Source: an uncultured Clostridia bacterium (GTDB taxonomy: Bacteria; Bacillota; Clostridia; TANB77; CAG-508). From it: a stretch of DNA of 47,897 nucleotides. The stretch is taken from assembly GCA_947625665.1 (NCBI GenBank), contig CANQPF010000004.1:1-47897 (forward strand), written 5' to 3'. Both the position numbers and the translations under genes were made by a program. Of this stretch, positions 1 through 8,155 are shown piece after piece. Every line of letters begins with the position of its first letter. Positions within the stretch are counted from its first letter, which is position 1. The notes below the pieces were generated by a model that saw only the letters and a program-made list of their open reading frames with translations, was not told the DNA's origin and searched no databases.

Positions 1-666
1 CTCCAAAACATATCCAATTCCTCTTACTGTTTTTATTATTGTTTTTGATTTCAATAATCTCAATTTTTTTCTTAAAAATGATATATATACTTCTACATTG
101 TTATATTCTGCATCGCTATCATAACCCCAAATTTTATCTGCTAATAATTCTCTATTAACAGTTTGATCTTTGTTAGTAATAAGTATTTCAAGTAATTCTA
201 ATTCCTTGCCATTAATCGTTATTTCGTTGTTTCCACAAATTATTTTTCCATTTCTCAAATTCAATTGTAAATCTCCATACCTTATTACATTTAAATCTTT
301 CATATCTGTTTTTCTTTTTAAAACAATTTTAATTCTTGCAATTAACTCTTTCATATGAAAAGGTTTTGTAATATAGTCATCTGCCCCATTTTCTAATCCA
401 TTTAACTTATCGTAAATTTCTGATTTTGCAGTTAAAATAATTACAGGAGTTTCTATTTTTTCTCTTTGCAAACTTGCTAAAATCTTGAATCCATCTTTGT
501 TTGGCAACATTATATCTAATAAAATTAAATCATAAACACCCGTTAGTGCTTCATTTTCTCCTTCTTCTCCATCTGTAATAATCTTTGCCGTCAATCCTTC
601 TTTTTTTATTGTTTCAGATATAGCATCCGCTAAACTATATTCATCTTCTATTATCAATATTTTCAT
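1..666 (-). CDS. OmpR-family response regulator (3' end beyond window)
   Basis: This reverse-strand gene is absent from the ORF track because it runs off the left edge. It translates as an uninterrupted 222 codons beginning MKILIIEDEYSLADAI. The receiver domain shows the acidic pair EDE, the phospho-acceptor Asp in LILLDIMLPNKDG, the conserved Thr in VIILTAKSE and the Lys in YITKPFHMKEL. A winged-helix DNA-binding domain follows (IWGYDSDAEYNNVEVYISFL, then TVRGIGYVLE), so only a few C-terminal residues are missing. It should bind promoters as a phosphorylated dimer under a sensor kinase, which is probably the next gene outside the window. AGGAGG lies 7 bases before the ATG. The family is certain; the regulon cannot be told. 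Confidence 0.95.
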   Translation of the reverse strand, partial: MKILIIEDEYSLADAISETIKKEGLTAKIITDGEEGENEALTGVYDLILLDIMLPNKDGFKILASLQREKIETPVIILTAKSEIYDKLNGLENGADDYITKPFHMKELIARIKIVLKRKTDMKDLNVIRYGDLQLNLRNGKIICGNNEITINGKELELLEILITNKDQTVNRELLADKIWGYDSDAEYNNVEVYISFLRKKLRLLKSKTIIKTVRGIGYVLE

Positions 667-801
667 AAACATATCCTCCTGTTTTAAGATATTATATAAC
701 TAAAACATTGAAATTTTATTGAATTTCCTTAATAATATTACAAAAATGGATAATTATCAAATAAGTATCTATGATACGTTTTTTGATAGAATATTTTTTG
801 C

Positions 802-834
802 AAAAAAAATCAACCATTTTACTGATTGATTTTT
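802..834 (-). terminator. Intrinsic terminator after the 606-aa gene
   Basis: Complementary arms AAAAATCAA and TTGATTTTT enclose a 12-base loop. On the reverse strand the hairpin is followed by a run of eight T. It lies about 80 bases past the stop of the 606-aa gene. The rest of the 667-911 gap holds only the response-regulator leader and AT-rich sequence without an ORF I would call. Confidence 0.7.
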
Positions 835-911
835 ACTGTATTCTTATTATCTTTAATTTTATATAATTATATAATTTTTTATTTCGCGATAATAACAATT
901 TATTATGTTTA

Positions 912-2732
912 TCATTCCATTTCACTTCCGCCCCATTCAACAACTGTGAAACCAGTTCTTTTAGGAGTACTTAAAGTCTGTTCTTTAATATCTATTGGTT
1001 TATCTAATGCTTTAAAGTCCATCATAATCCTAATAAGAGAATCAGGCTGAACTGAAAATTCCATTGGCATATTCCTATTAATTTCATCCATCGTTTCGAA
1101 TTTTATTAAATTATATTTGTTTTTCTGTAATCTAGGCAACCAATAAACAATAAATTCTTCAGACTCTCGTTCATTTAAACCTAGCACTTTCAGTTTTTCT
1201 TCTAAAAACTGAATCGTATTTTCACTTTTCACAACAAATCCTTCATCAAAATCAGTTGGTTTTTTAGAAGTTCCTTCCCAATATAGTGCATACAAACTCC
1301 TACCAGTATTTTTATCAATTAATGTACCATCAGGATTGGCAACAACTTTCCAACCATCTTTATTATATTGAGGATATGAACAAGTCAAATTCTCAGGTTT
1401 TCCTAACTTTACTGAAATTTCTGTTGTTTCTTCAGGATATAAATAAATAATTGGTTTTTCCGGACGCATCGGTTCATGTGCATGTAACAATCTTTGAGGC
1501 ATTTCAATAACTTGATTCGAATAAGAATATACCGATGTTATAGTTTCATTTCTATGTGTCATTACAGTTTTTTCTAATAGGAAATTTTCTTTATTAATAT
1601 AATACTCATCTGTTTCTATTATATAATTTCCTAAATCCTTAATACCTGTAAATTTTAGTATATAATAATTTTCATCTTCAAACAATTCAAATTTACTTTC
1701 TTTATAGTCTTCATCAAAAATATCATATGGATTCTTTTCTTTATTTGAACGAATAAGTATTGGTGTCCATTCAATATTAAGAGCTATATCAAAAAGCATA
1801 AAATCTCTCGCAGGTCCATAATCATATTCATTAAGACCTTCTAAAATACTTTTGCTATACTCTTTGTTATAACCTATATAATAAATTAAAGAGCCTTTAT
1901 AAGTAGCATTTTTTGCAACTGAATCTACTAAATCTGCATTATAGTAACTATTATCAGAACATTTTATTTCTATTGTATGTTTTTTTACAATTTCTTCAAG
2001 CATTTTATTAAAAATAGTATCAAAATTGTCATTATTTGTATCAATATATGCATTTTCTGCCATTATGGCATTTTCTTCATAAGAATACTTTTTATCATCG
2101 GCAGGATTTTTTCCAATCATAGCATAATAATCTAATTGTTCATATGTTTCTTGTATATTTATATCTTTAACTGATTTAGTAATTGGAACTACTATAACAT
2201 AAGCACTAGGATTTTGCAAAGATCCACTTTCACTATCCCAAATATATAAGGATGCAATATTATTTTCTATTGTAACTCCAGCTAATTTAACTTCTAAATT
2301 ACCGATTTCTGTACCATGTGAAAATACTAAATACTTAGATTTTTTATCAGAATACTTTTTCTCTAACCCCCATTCATCAAAATAATCAGAGTATTGTTTA
2401 TAATTCATTATTTTTTTTGTTTCAAAATCTTCAGTCCAATTAGTGTCAGGAGTATCTTTATATTTTTCTTGAATTTTATCTTCTAACGAAACATTTAATA
2501 TTTGACATTCTCCTGTATATTCATCATCTATAATATAATAATCTTTGCCATTGTTGTTTTCAATATGAAAATGGTTTGAATCTGCTAAAACATTTTCTTG
2601 ATAATCATTATTTTTTTTATTAAGCAGTATAAAAAATACTGAAATTATAATAAAAATTAACAAAATTATAAATATAGAAATTATAATTGCTGATTTTAAA
2701 CTAATTTTCATTTTTGTTTCTTTTGTTTTCAT
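912..2732 (-). CDS. Membrane-anchored extracellular protein of unknown function with KPIIYLYP domain
   Basis: I do not recognise a named family. The 606-aa product has a basic N-terminus and one hydrophobic segment (about residues 10-33), so it is probably an anchored protein with a large domain outside the membrane. Residues 40-400 are acidic and Asn/Tyr-rich. A C-terminal module of about 180 residues begins MRPEKPIIYLYPEE and ends TGFTVVEWGGSE. I recall similar KPxIYLYPE-type modules at the ends of uncharacterised secreted proteins, but cannot assign a function. The start is supported by GAGG nine bases upstream. The gene begins 24 bases after the tRNA-Gly gene on the same strand and may share its transcript. 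An intrinsic terminator follows. Confidence 0.8.
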   Translation of the reverse strand: MKTKETKMKISLKSAIIISIFIILLIFIIISVFFILLNKKNNDYQENVLADSNHFHIENNNGKDYYIIDDEYTGECQILNVSLEDKIQEKYKDTPDTNWTEDFETKKIMNYKQYSDYFDEWGLEKKYSDKKSKYLVFSHGTEIGNLEVKLAGVTIENNIASLYIWDSESGSLQNPSAYVIVVPITKSVKDINIQETYEQLDYYAMIGKNPADDKKYSYEENAIMAENAYIDTNNDNFDTIFNKMLEEIVKKHTIEIKCSDNSYYNADLVDSVAKNATYKGSLIYYIGYNKEYSKSILEGLNEYDYGPARDFMLFDIALNIEWTPILIRSNKEKNPYDIFDEDYKESKFELFEDENYYILKFTGIKDLGNYIIETDEYYINKENFLLEKTVMTHRNETITSVYSYSNQVIEMPQRLLHAHEPMRPEKPIIYLYPEETTEISVKLGKPENLTCSYPQYNKDGWKVVANPDGTLIDKNTGRSLYALYWEGTSKKPTDFDEGFVVKSENTIQFLEEKLKVLGLNERESEEFIVYWLPRLQKNKYNLIKFETMDEINRNMPMEFSVQPDSLIRIMMDFKALDKPIDIKEQTLSTPKRTGFTVVEWGGSEME

Positions 2733-2756
2733 TATTTTTCCTCTTTTTTATTGTTT

Positions 2757-2830
<74 letters not shown>

Positions 2831-2839
2831 AAATTTCAA

Positions 2840-2877
2840 CTACACTAATTATAACATATTATTTATAATTAGTGTAG
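2840..2877. repeat. Perfect 15-bp inverted repeat between the RluA gene and tRNA-Gly
   Basis: CTACACTAATTATAA and TTATAATTAGTGTAG flank an 8-base spacer. On the reverse strand the first arm encodes the last codons of the pseudouridine synthase. The second arm contains TGTTATAAT, an extended -10 suited to the tRNA gene. No T-run follows the hairpin on that strand, so it is not a standard terminator. It may protect the mRNA end, help separate the tRNA, or act as an operator. Confidence 0.75.
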
Positions 2878-3740
2878 TCTATATTTTTTTCTAATCTTAT
2901 CTTTTTTCCTTTCAAATATTCTAAAATCCCACTATCTGTTGTAAAATCAAAAGTTATAGAATAACTTGAAAGCATTTGATATTTTTTACCGAACTGCTTA
3001 TTAATTTTGTTTATTCCATATTTTCCATCACCAATAATTGGATATCCTAAGTAAGCTAAATGAGCTCTTATTTGATGTGTTTTTCCTGTCTCTATTTGAA
3101 CATCTAAAAGAGATGTATTATTTTTTCTTCTCTCTAGTACTGTATATGAAGTAACAATCTTTTGACTACCCTTTTTAAAATTATCATAAACATACACCAT
3201 TGCTTTTTTGTTATCTTTAAATAAATAGGCTTCGCATATTTTTTTGTTTTCTTTAGGGTGACCATACACTACTGCTAAATAATGTTTTTCTATTTCACAA
3301 TTTTTAAATTTTTCTTCTAAAATTTTAAGAGTTTCCTTGTTTTTTGCATATAAAATTAATCCCGTAGTGTTTCTATCTAACCTATGGCAGGGCATTGGTT
3401 TATATTTTTCTCCTTCATATAACTTATGAATTTGTGTTGTTAAACTATTATCCCCTACTACTTCTATATTATACGGTTTATCTACAGCTAAAATATTATT
3501 ATCTTCGTACACTATTTTTATATTAGCGAATGGTGTTAAAAATTTATCTGCAATATAAAGTAAAATCTCATCATTTTCGTGTAAAATTATATCCTTTGAA
3601 ACTCTTTTTCCATTTACTTTTATATCTTTTTTTCTCAATGTTTTATAAAACAAATTGCTTGATAAATTCTCTACATTTTTCATTAAATATGTACTTATCC
3701 TCTTTCCATCATATTTTGATGGTACTATTAATTTTTTCAT
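2859..3740 (-). CDS. RluA-family 23S rRNA or tRNA pseudouridine synthase
   Basis: The product converts specific uridines in structured RNA to pseudouridine. An N-terminal S4 RNA-binding domain (about residues 1-65, with KTLRKKDIKVNGKRVSKD) precedes the RluA catalytic domain. That domain carries the signature CHRLDRNTTGLILYAKN with its catalytic Asp, and later GKTHQIRAHLAYLGYPIIGD. Length (293 aa) is normal. The target cannot be fixed from sequence; RluD-like is the best guess. No ribosome-binding site precedes the ATG. Instead an extended -10 box ends six bases before it, so transcription probably starts at or next to the start codon (leaderless mRNA). It diverges from ssrA. Confidence 0.93.
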   Translation of the reverse strand: MKKLIVPSKYDGKRISTYLMKNVENLSSNLFYKTLRKKDIKVNGKRVSKDIILHENDEILLYIADKFLTPFANIKIVYEDNNILAVDKPYNIEVVGDNSLTTQIHKLYEGEKYKPMPCHRLDRNTTGLILYAKNKETLKILEEKFKNCEIEKHYLAVVYGHPKENKKICEAYLFKDNKKAMVYVYDNFKKGSQKIVTSYTVLERRKNNTSLLDVQIETGKTHQIRAHLAYLGYPIIGDGKYGINKINKQFGKKYQMLSSYSITFDFTTDSGILEYLKGKKIRLEKNIDYTNYK

Positions 3741-3746
3741 GGATAT

Positions 3747-3774
3747 ATTATAACATTTTTTATTATATTTTCAA
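3747..3774 (-). promoter_or_regulatory. Promoter of the RluA gene, predicted leaderless
   Basis: On the reverse strand TTGAAA, a 16-base spacer and TGTTATAAT (extended -10) are followed by ATATCC and then the ATG. A normal start about seven bases past the -10 falls on the start codon. No Shine-Dalgarno sequence is present. Confidence 0.7.
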
Positions 3775-3783
3775 GTTATATTG

Positions 3784-3812
3784 TTGATAAAACTTCTAAA
3801 ATAGCGTATAAT
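3784..3812 (+). promoter_or_regulatory. Promoter of ssrA
   Basis: TTGATA and TATAAT are separated by 17 bases. A second, overlapping TATAAT sits five bases further on. Transcription should begin at or a few bases before the mature tmRNA 5' end at 3825. Confidence 0.8.
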
Positions 3813-3824
3813 ATAATAATATAC

Positions 3825-4178
3825 GGGGATGTAATGGTTTCGACATTACATTAGAAGTATAGATAGCAAGTAGTGGGCTCCGTTGGCCACTTAAAAAAAC
3901 GGAATATTAAATATAAACGCTGATAATGAAGAATTAGCATTAGCTGCCTAATTGCAGCTACGCTTTACTAGTTAGTCCCGCCTAACTGGATAAAGTGTTA
4001 TAATTGCGGGAAACAAAACTATGAGTTATCTTTTGTAATAGTGGGTATTTTAAAAGATATATCTGATTTTAGCCTGTTTGTCGGCGAAAGTTAGATGAAT
4101 TTAAAAGATAAAATAAACTTGTAGAAGTCTATATGGAAGATGTTATGGACAGGAGTTCGACTCTCCTCATCTCCACCA
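3825..4178 (+). ncRNA. ssrA: tmRNA (one-piece)
   Basis: tmRNA rescues ribosomes stalled on mRNAs without a stop codon and tags the nascent protein for proteolysis. The tRNA-like ends are plain: 5' GGGGATG pairs with 3' CATCTCC, followed by encoded ACCA, and the T-arm reads GGAGTTCGACTCTCC. The tag reading frame (3919-3951) is GCT GAT AAT GAA GAA TTA GCA TTA GCT GCC TAA, giving ADNEELALAA, which has the usual ALAA degron end. GC-rich blocks after the tag match the pseudoknot region. The ClpXP protease that degrades tagged proteins is encoded at 23.9-25.8 kb. Confidence 0.97.
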
Positions 4179-4205
4179 CTTTATAAAACATACTATTGAT
4201 AGTAT

Positions 4206-4234
4206 TTGACAAACTTTTTTACATGTAGTATAAT
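4206..4234 (+). promoter_or_regulatory. Promoter of T-box-pheST
   Basis: Consensus TTGACA and TATAAT are separated by exactly 17 bases, just after ssrA. The transcript would begin near 4241 and include the whole T-box leader. Confidence 0.9.
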
Positions 4235-4240
4235 CTTAAT

Positions 4241-4467
4241 CAATAATTTGTTGACGAAGAAATTATCTAAGTAGTTAATTTGAGTCTCTTACAGGAAGTG
4301 TGGCCGTCGACTGAGAGCCACTTAAGAAAGGCAAATTAATGAATTTCAATAATGGAGTCAAATCGTTTTAGAGCGTTAATCTAATTGAGTGCTAGGAAAC
4401 TAGAAAAAAGGTGGTACCGCGGATTCAACAGTGATTCGTCCTTGATAGGATGAACACTGTTTTTTTG
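4241..4467 (+). promoter_or_regulatory. T-box riboswitch controlling pheST
   Basis: T-box leaders bind uncharged tRNA and allow read-through when the amino acid is short. The core AAAGGTGGTACCGCG sits at about 4407-4421. It is followed by a strong terminator (arms CAGTG..TTCGTCCT and AGGATGAA..CACTG) and a run of T. Stem I with GAAGAAATTATCTAAGTAG and GAGAGCCAC lies upstream. A TTC triplet at 4345-4347 is a candidate phenylalanine specifier codon, consistent with the downstream genes, but I did not fold the RNA. Confidence 0.93.
4429..4467 (+). terminator. Regulated terminator of the pheST T-box
   Basis: CAGTGATTCGTCCT pairs with AGGATGAACACTG, then seven or eight T. In the antiterminated state the 5' arm pairs with the T-box sequence just upstream. 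Confidence 0.9.
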
Positions 4468-4482
4468 ATTGATAAACAATCG

Positions 4483-4542
4483 AAGTTGAAAGTCAAAAAT
4501 AGAACTAAAATTGTATAAGTCTACATTTTAGTTTATCAACTT
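4483..4542 (+). repeat. Second large hairpin between the T-box and pheS
   Basis: AAGTTGA (4483-4489) pairs with TCAACTT (4536-4542). Nested inside, AACTAAAAT (4503-4511) pairs with ATTTTAGTT (4525-4533). A small TGGCTT/AAGCCA hairpin follows at 4550-4569, just before the pheS ribosome-binding site. These lie past the T-box terminator and are not part of the standard T-box fold. Confidence 0.6.
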
Positions 4543-4600
4543 TATTTTATGGCTTATTCTATCAAGCCAAATCTAATAAAATTATAGAAAGGAAATGAAC

Positions 4601-5638
4601 ATGGAAAAGAAATTAGAAAAAGTACTAAACCAAGGTTTAGAGAAAATCAAAGAAATTAAAAGCATCGAAGAAACTCAAGATGTTCGTAGAGAACTTATGG
4701 GAAAGAAAAGTCCTCTTAACGAAGTTTTGAAAACTCTTGGAAGTTTAGACAAGGACTTAAGAAAATCTATAGGTATGAAAGCTACAGAAATAAAAAATAC
4801 GTTAGCTAAAAAATTAGATGAAAAGGAAAATCTTATTATAGAATCTAAAAGTGTACTTTCTTCTCCCCTAGATTTAACTCTTCCTGGCACAAAGATTGGT
4901 AGTGGTGTTTTACATCCAGTTACACAAATGTGCTATGACTTGAATGATGCTTTTTTATCTTTAGGATTTGAAGTATTTAGTGAGGATGATATCAGTAGTG
5001 AAAAATATGCTTTTGATAATTTAAATTTTGCTCCAGATCATCCTGCAAGACAAATGATGGATACTTATTGGTTAAAAGGAACAGAAGATAAACCTTGTAA
5101 TGAAAAATTATGTTTAAGACCTCATTTAACAGGTGCATCTGTTAGATATTTATTAAAACACGGAGCACCAGCTAGATTTGTTTATCCTGGTAGAGTATAT
5201 AGAAATGAAAATGCAGACTCTTCACATGAAAGAGCTTTCTTCCAATATGAAGCATTGATAGTTGATAAAGACTTTTCTTTCTCTTCAGGTATGGTAATGA
5301 TTAAAACAATTTTAGAAAAAGTTTTTGGAAGAGAAATAAAAACTCGTATGAGAGAAGGTTTCTTCCCTTTTGTAGAACCTGGATACGAAATAGATATGCA
5401 ATGTGTAGTTTGTGAAGGAAAAGGTTGTAGTGTTTGCAAACATAATGGATGGATTGAAGTAATGCCTGGTGGCGTTATTCATCCTAATGTTTTAAAATCA
5501 GCCGGTTTAAGTCCAGACGAATGGACTGGTTTCTATATTAATATAGGACTTGAAAGACTTGTTATGATGCGTTACGGAGTTGACAATGTACGTCTATTCC
5601 ATAGTGCAGATTTAAGATTTTTGGAACAATTTAAATAA
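4601..5638 (+). CDS. pheS: Phenylalanyl-tRNA synthetase alpha subunit
   Basis: PheS is the catalytic subunit of the alpha2-beta2 enzyme that charges tRNA-Phe in the cytoplasm. The N-terminal helical arm (about residues 1-85) precedes the class II core, with LRPHLTGASVRYLL, the motif 2 region RVYRNENADSSHERAFFQYE and motif 3 NIGLERLVMMRYG. An insert CVVCEGKGCSVCKHNGW resembles a zinc-ribbon loop, which I recall from some bacterial PheS. The ORF-track ATG at 4595 is only two bases from AAAGG; the ATG at 4601 has a proper seven- to eight-base spacing, giving 345 aa. It is followed 12 bases later by pheT and is controlled by the T-box. Confidence 0.97.
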   Translation: MEKKLEKVLNQGLEKIKEIKSIEETQDVRRELMGKKSPLNEVLKTLGSLDKDLRKSIGMKATEIKNTLAKKLDEKENLIIESKSVLSSPLDLTLPGTKIGSGVLHPVTQMCYDLNDAFLSLGFEVFSEDDISSEKYAFDNLNFAPDHPARQMMDTYWLKGTEDKPCNEKLCLRPHLTGASVRYLLKHGAPARFVYPGRVYRNENADSSHERAFFQYEALIVDKDFSFSSGMVMIKTILEKVFGREIKTRMREGFFPFVEPGYEIDMQCVVCEGKGCSVCKHNGWIEVMPGGVIHPNVLKSAGLSPDEWTGFYINIGLERLVMMRYGVDNVRLFHSADLRFLEQFK

Positions 5639-5650
5639 AGGAGGATAATC

Positions 5651-8074
5651 ATGAAAGTTTCATTAAACCATATAAAAAAATATATAGATTTACCAAAAGA
5701 TTTAACTGTTGAACAGATTACTTATGATTTAACAGTTCGCACAGTAGAAGTAGAATCAGTAGAAAATACAGCTGACAAATTTAATAATATAGTTGTCGGT
5801 AAAATACTTGAAATTCGTAATCACCCTAATGCCGATTTATTGAAAATTTGTATAACTGATATAGGAAAAGGAGAACCTGTACAAATAGTATGTGGTGGTT
5901 CAAATTTATATAAAGATGAATATGTCGTAGTTTCTTTGCCTGGAGCAAAAGTAGTATGGCATGGTGAAGGAGAACCAGTAGAAATTAAGAAAACTAAAAT
6001 GCGTGGAGAGACTTCTTATGGTATGATTTGTGCTGCAGAAGAAGTATATTTAGACAGCTTCTTCTCTCCTGCTGATGAACGTGAAATAGTTGATCTTAAA
6101 GGCGTAAAGTGTACTCCAGGACAAAATATTTCTGAAGTAGTTAATATGGATGATACAGTTATCGAAATTGATAATAAATCATTAACAAATAGACCAGATT
6201 TATGGGGACATTATGGAATAGCTAGAGAATTGTCTGCTATTTATGATGTACCTCTAAAGAAATTACCTGAAGTGAAAATAGATACTTCCCTTCCAAAATA
6301 TGATGTGGAAATAAAAGAGCCTGATAAATGTAATAGATATATAGCAGTTGAAATAGAAAATATAACTGAAAAAAAATCTCCTATGTGGATGAAAGCTTTA
6401 CTTGTAAACAGTGGATTAAGACCAATAAATGCAATTGTAGACATTACTAACTATGTAATGCTAGCTGTAGGTCAACCACTTCATGCTTTCGATAGAACTC
6501 ATGTTGATGGAAAGAAAATAATAGTAAGAAATGCTAAAAAAGATGAAAAGCTTTTGCTTTTAGATAATAATGAAATAGAACTTACAGAGGATGACCTAGT
6601 TATCAGCGATAAGGAAAGTGCTTTGGCTCTTGCTGGTATAAGAGGAGGCAAAAAAGATTCTATTCTTCCTGAAACAACTGGTGTACTTTTAGAAATAGCT
6701 AATTTTTCTGCATCTACAATAAGAAAAACAGGAAAGAGATTTGATGAGAAAACTGATTCTTCTATAAGATATGAAAAAAATATTGATACTAAACGCGTTG
6801 ACGAAGGTCGAAACATGGCACTTCTATTAATAAAAGAATTATTCCCTGAAAGTAAAATTGTATCTTATAACGATGTTCATCCAAATGAAACAGTAAGAGC
6901 AAAAATAGAAGTTCCTCAAGAATTCTTAGATATTAGATTAGGTAAAACTTTAGAAAGAAAAACAATTGAAAGAATTCTTAAATCTTTAGGATATGATGTA
7001 GACTACAAAAACAATGTTTATCATGTAACTGCTCCAGTTTGGAGATCTACAGGTGATGTGTCTTTAAGAGATGATGTTATGGGAGATATTGCAAGAATTT
7101 TAGGATATGACAATTTCCAAGAAACTCCACTTAACATACAAGTAGACCACGCAATAATTCAAAATAATTATTTACTTGAAAGAAGAATCAAAGAATATTT
7201 ATCTTTTAGATGTGGATTCAATGAAATATATACCTATCCTTGGGCAGATGAAAAATATATAAAAGCAGCTAGAATAGATAATTCTAATTCTGTTTCACTT
7301 TCTACACCACCTGCACCTGAACTTTCAACTCTTAGAACTTCACTTGTTCCAGGAATGCTTCAATCAGTTGCTAAAAACTTAAGATATTATGACTCTTTCA
7401 AAATATATGAAATAGCTCAAGTTTTTGAAAAAGGAGAATATCATGAATCATCAGACGATGAAACACTTCCTATACACAAAAAATATTTAAGTGGTTGTAT
7501 AGTTGGTAAAAATGCTAAAAATATTTTCTACGAATTAAAAGGTATTATAGAATCTATGCCAACATTCACTCATTCAACTGCCCTATCTTTAGATAAAAAG
7601 AAAAAACCATCTTGGGCAGATAAAAATGCTTATTTAAGCGTGTTGTGTAATGATGAAGAAATTGGAACAATTAGTTTGGTATCTATTGCCACAATGAAAG
7701 ATTGTAAAATAAAACGTACTAATGTTGCTATATTTGAAATTAATTTTGATAAATTGATACCACTTTCTTCAAGGACAAATAAATATCAACCATTACCTTT
7801 AACACCTCTTGTTGAAAAAGACTTATCTCTTTTAGTAGATGAGAATGTTGAGTGGAAAGCTATAGAAAATTCAATTAGTTCAAAGGTAAATAGTATTGAA
7901 TTCATTGAAGAATATAAAGGAAATCAAGTTCCAGAAGGTAAAAAATCTATAACTTTACACTTGAAATTTGGAAACAAAAATGAGACAATGACATCAGATG
8001 AAATAAATGATAAAATGAATACTATTATAAAAACACTTGACAAAAAGTGTGGTGCTAAATTAAGAGAAGAATAA
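5651..8074 (+). CDS. pheT: Phenylalanyl-tRNA synthetase beta subunit
   Basis: PheT is the non-catalytic, tRNA-binding and editing partner of PheS. At 807 aa it has the usual full-length layout: N-terminal EMAP-like tRNA-binding domain (about residues 40-155, with NNIVVGKILEIRNHPNADLL), B3/B4 editing region (RPINAIVDITNYVMLAVGQPLHAFD), B5 domain, a catalytic-like core (SLSTPPAPELSTLRTSLVPG) and a C-terminal FDX-ACB domain (PLVEKDLSLLVDENVEWKAI). AAGGAGG lies directly upstream. An inverted repeat with a weak T-tract closes the two-gene operon. Confidence 0.97.
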   Translation: MKVSLNHIKKYIDLPKDLTVEQITYDLTVRTVEVESVENTADKFNNIVVGKILEIRNHPNADLLKICITDIGKGEPVQIVCGGSNLYKDEYVVVSLPGAKVVWHGEGEPVEIKKTKMRGETSYGMICAAEEVYLDSFFSPADEREIVDLKGVKCTPGQNISEVVNMDDTVIEIDNKSLTNRPDLWGHYGIARELSAIYDVPLKKLPEVKIDTSLPKYDVEIKEPDKCNRYIAVEIENITEKKSPMWMKALLVNSGLRPINAIVDITNYVMLAVGQPLHAFDRTHVDGKKIIVRNAKKDEKLLLLDNNEIELTEDDLVISDKESALALAGIRGGKKDSILPETTGVLLEIANFSASTIRKTGKRFDEKTDSSIRYEKNIDTKRVDEGRNMALLLIKELFPESKIVSYNDVHPNETVRAKIEVPQEFLDIRLGKTLERKTIERILKSLGYDVDYKNNVYHVTAPVWRSTGDVSLRDDVMGDIARILGYDNFQETPLNIQVDHAIIQNNYLLERRIKEYLSFRCGFNEIYTYPWADEKYIKAARIDNSNSVSLSTPPAPELSTLRTSLVPGMLQSVAKNLRYYDSFKIYEIAQVFEKGEYHESSDDETLPIHKKYLSGCIVGKNAKNIFYELKGIIESMPTFTHSTALSLDKKKKPSWADKNAYLSVLCNDEEIGTISLVSIATMKDCKIKRTNVAIFEINFDKLIPLSSRTNKYQPLPLTPLVEKDLSLLVDENVEWKAIENSISSKVNSIEFIEEYKGNQVPEGKKSITLHLKFGNKNETMTSDEINDKMNTIIKTLDKKCGAKLREE

Positions 8075-8084
8075 AAATATTTTA

Positions 8085-8132
8085 ATACCCTCAATAGAAC
8101 TACTTTTTACTACTGAGGGTATAATAATTTTT
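8085..8132 (+). terminator. Terminator after pheST
   Basis: ATACCCTCA (8085-8093) pairs with TGAGGGTAT (8113-8121), followed by AATAATTTTTT. Some read-through into the dNTPase gene is possible, because the T-run is offset by four bases. Confidence 0.7.
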
Positions 8133-8155
8133 TATATAATAAAAGGAGACTAACT

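Noticed and set aside
826-1050. 74-aa forward ORF
   Set aside because: It overlaps a terminator and the end of the 606-aa gene and has no ribosome-binding site.
2840-2877. Inverted repeat as an ordinary terminator of the RluA gene
   Set aside because: No T-run follows on the transcribed strand, and the second arm holds a probable -10 box for the tRNA.
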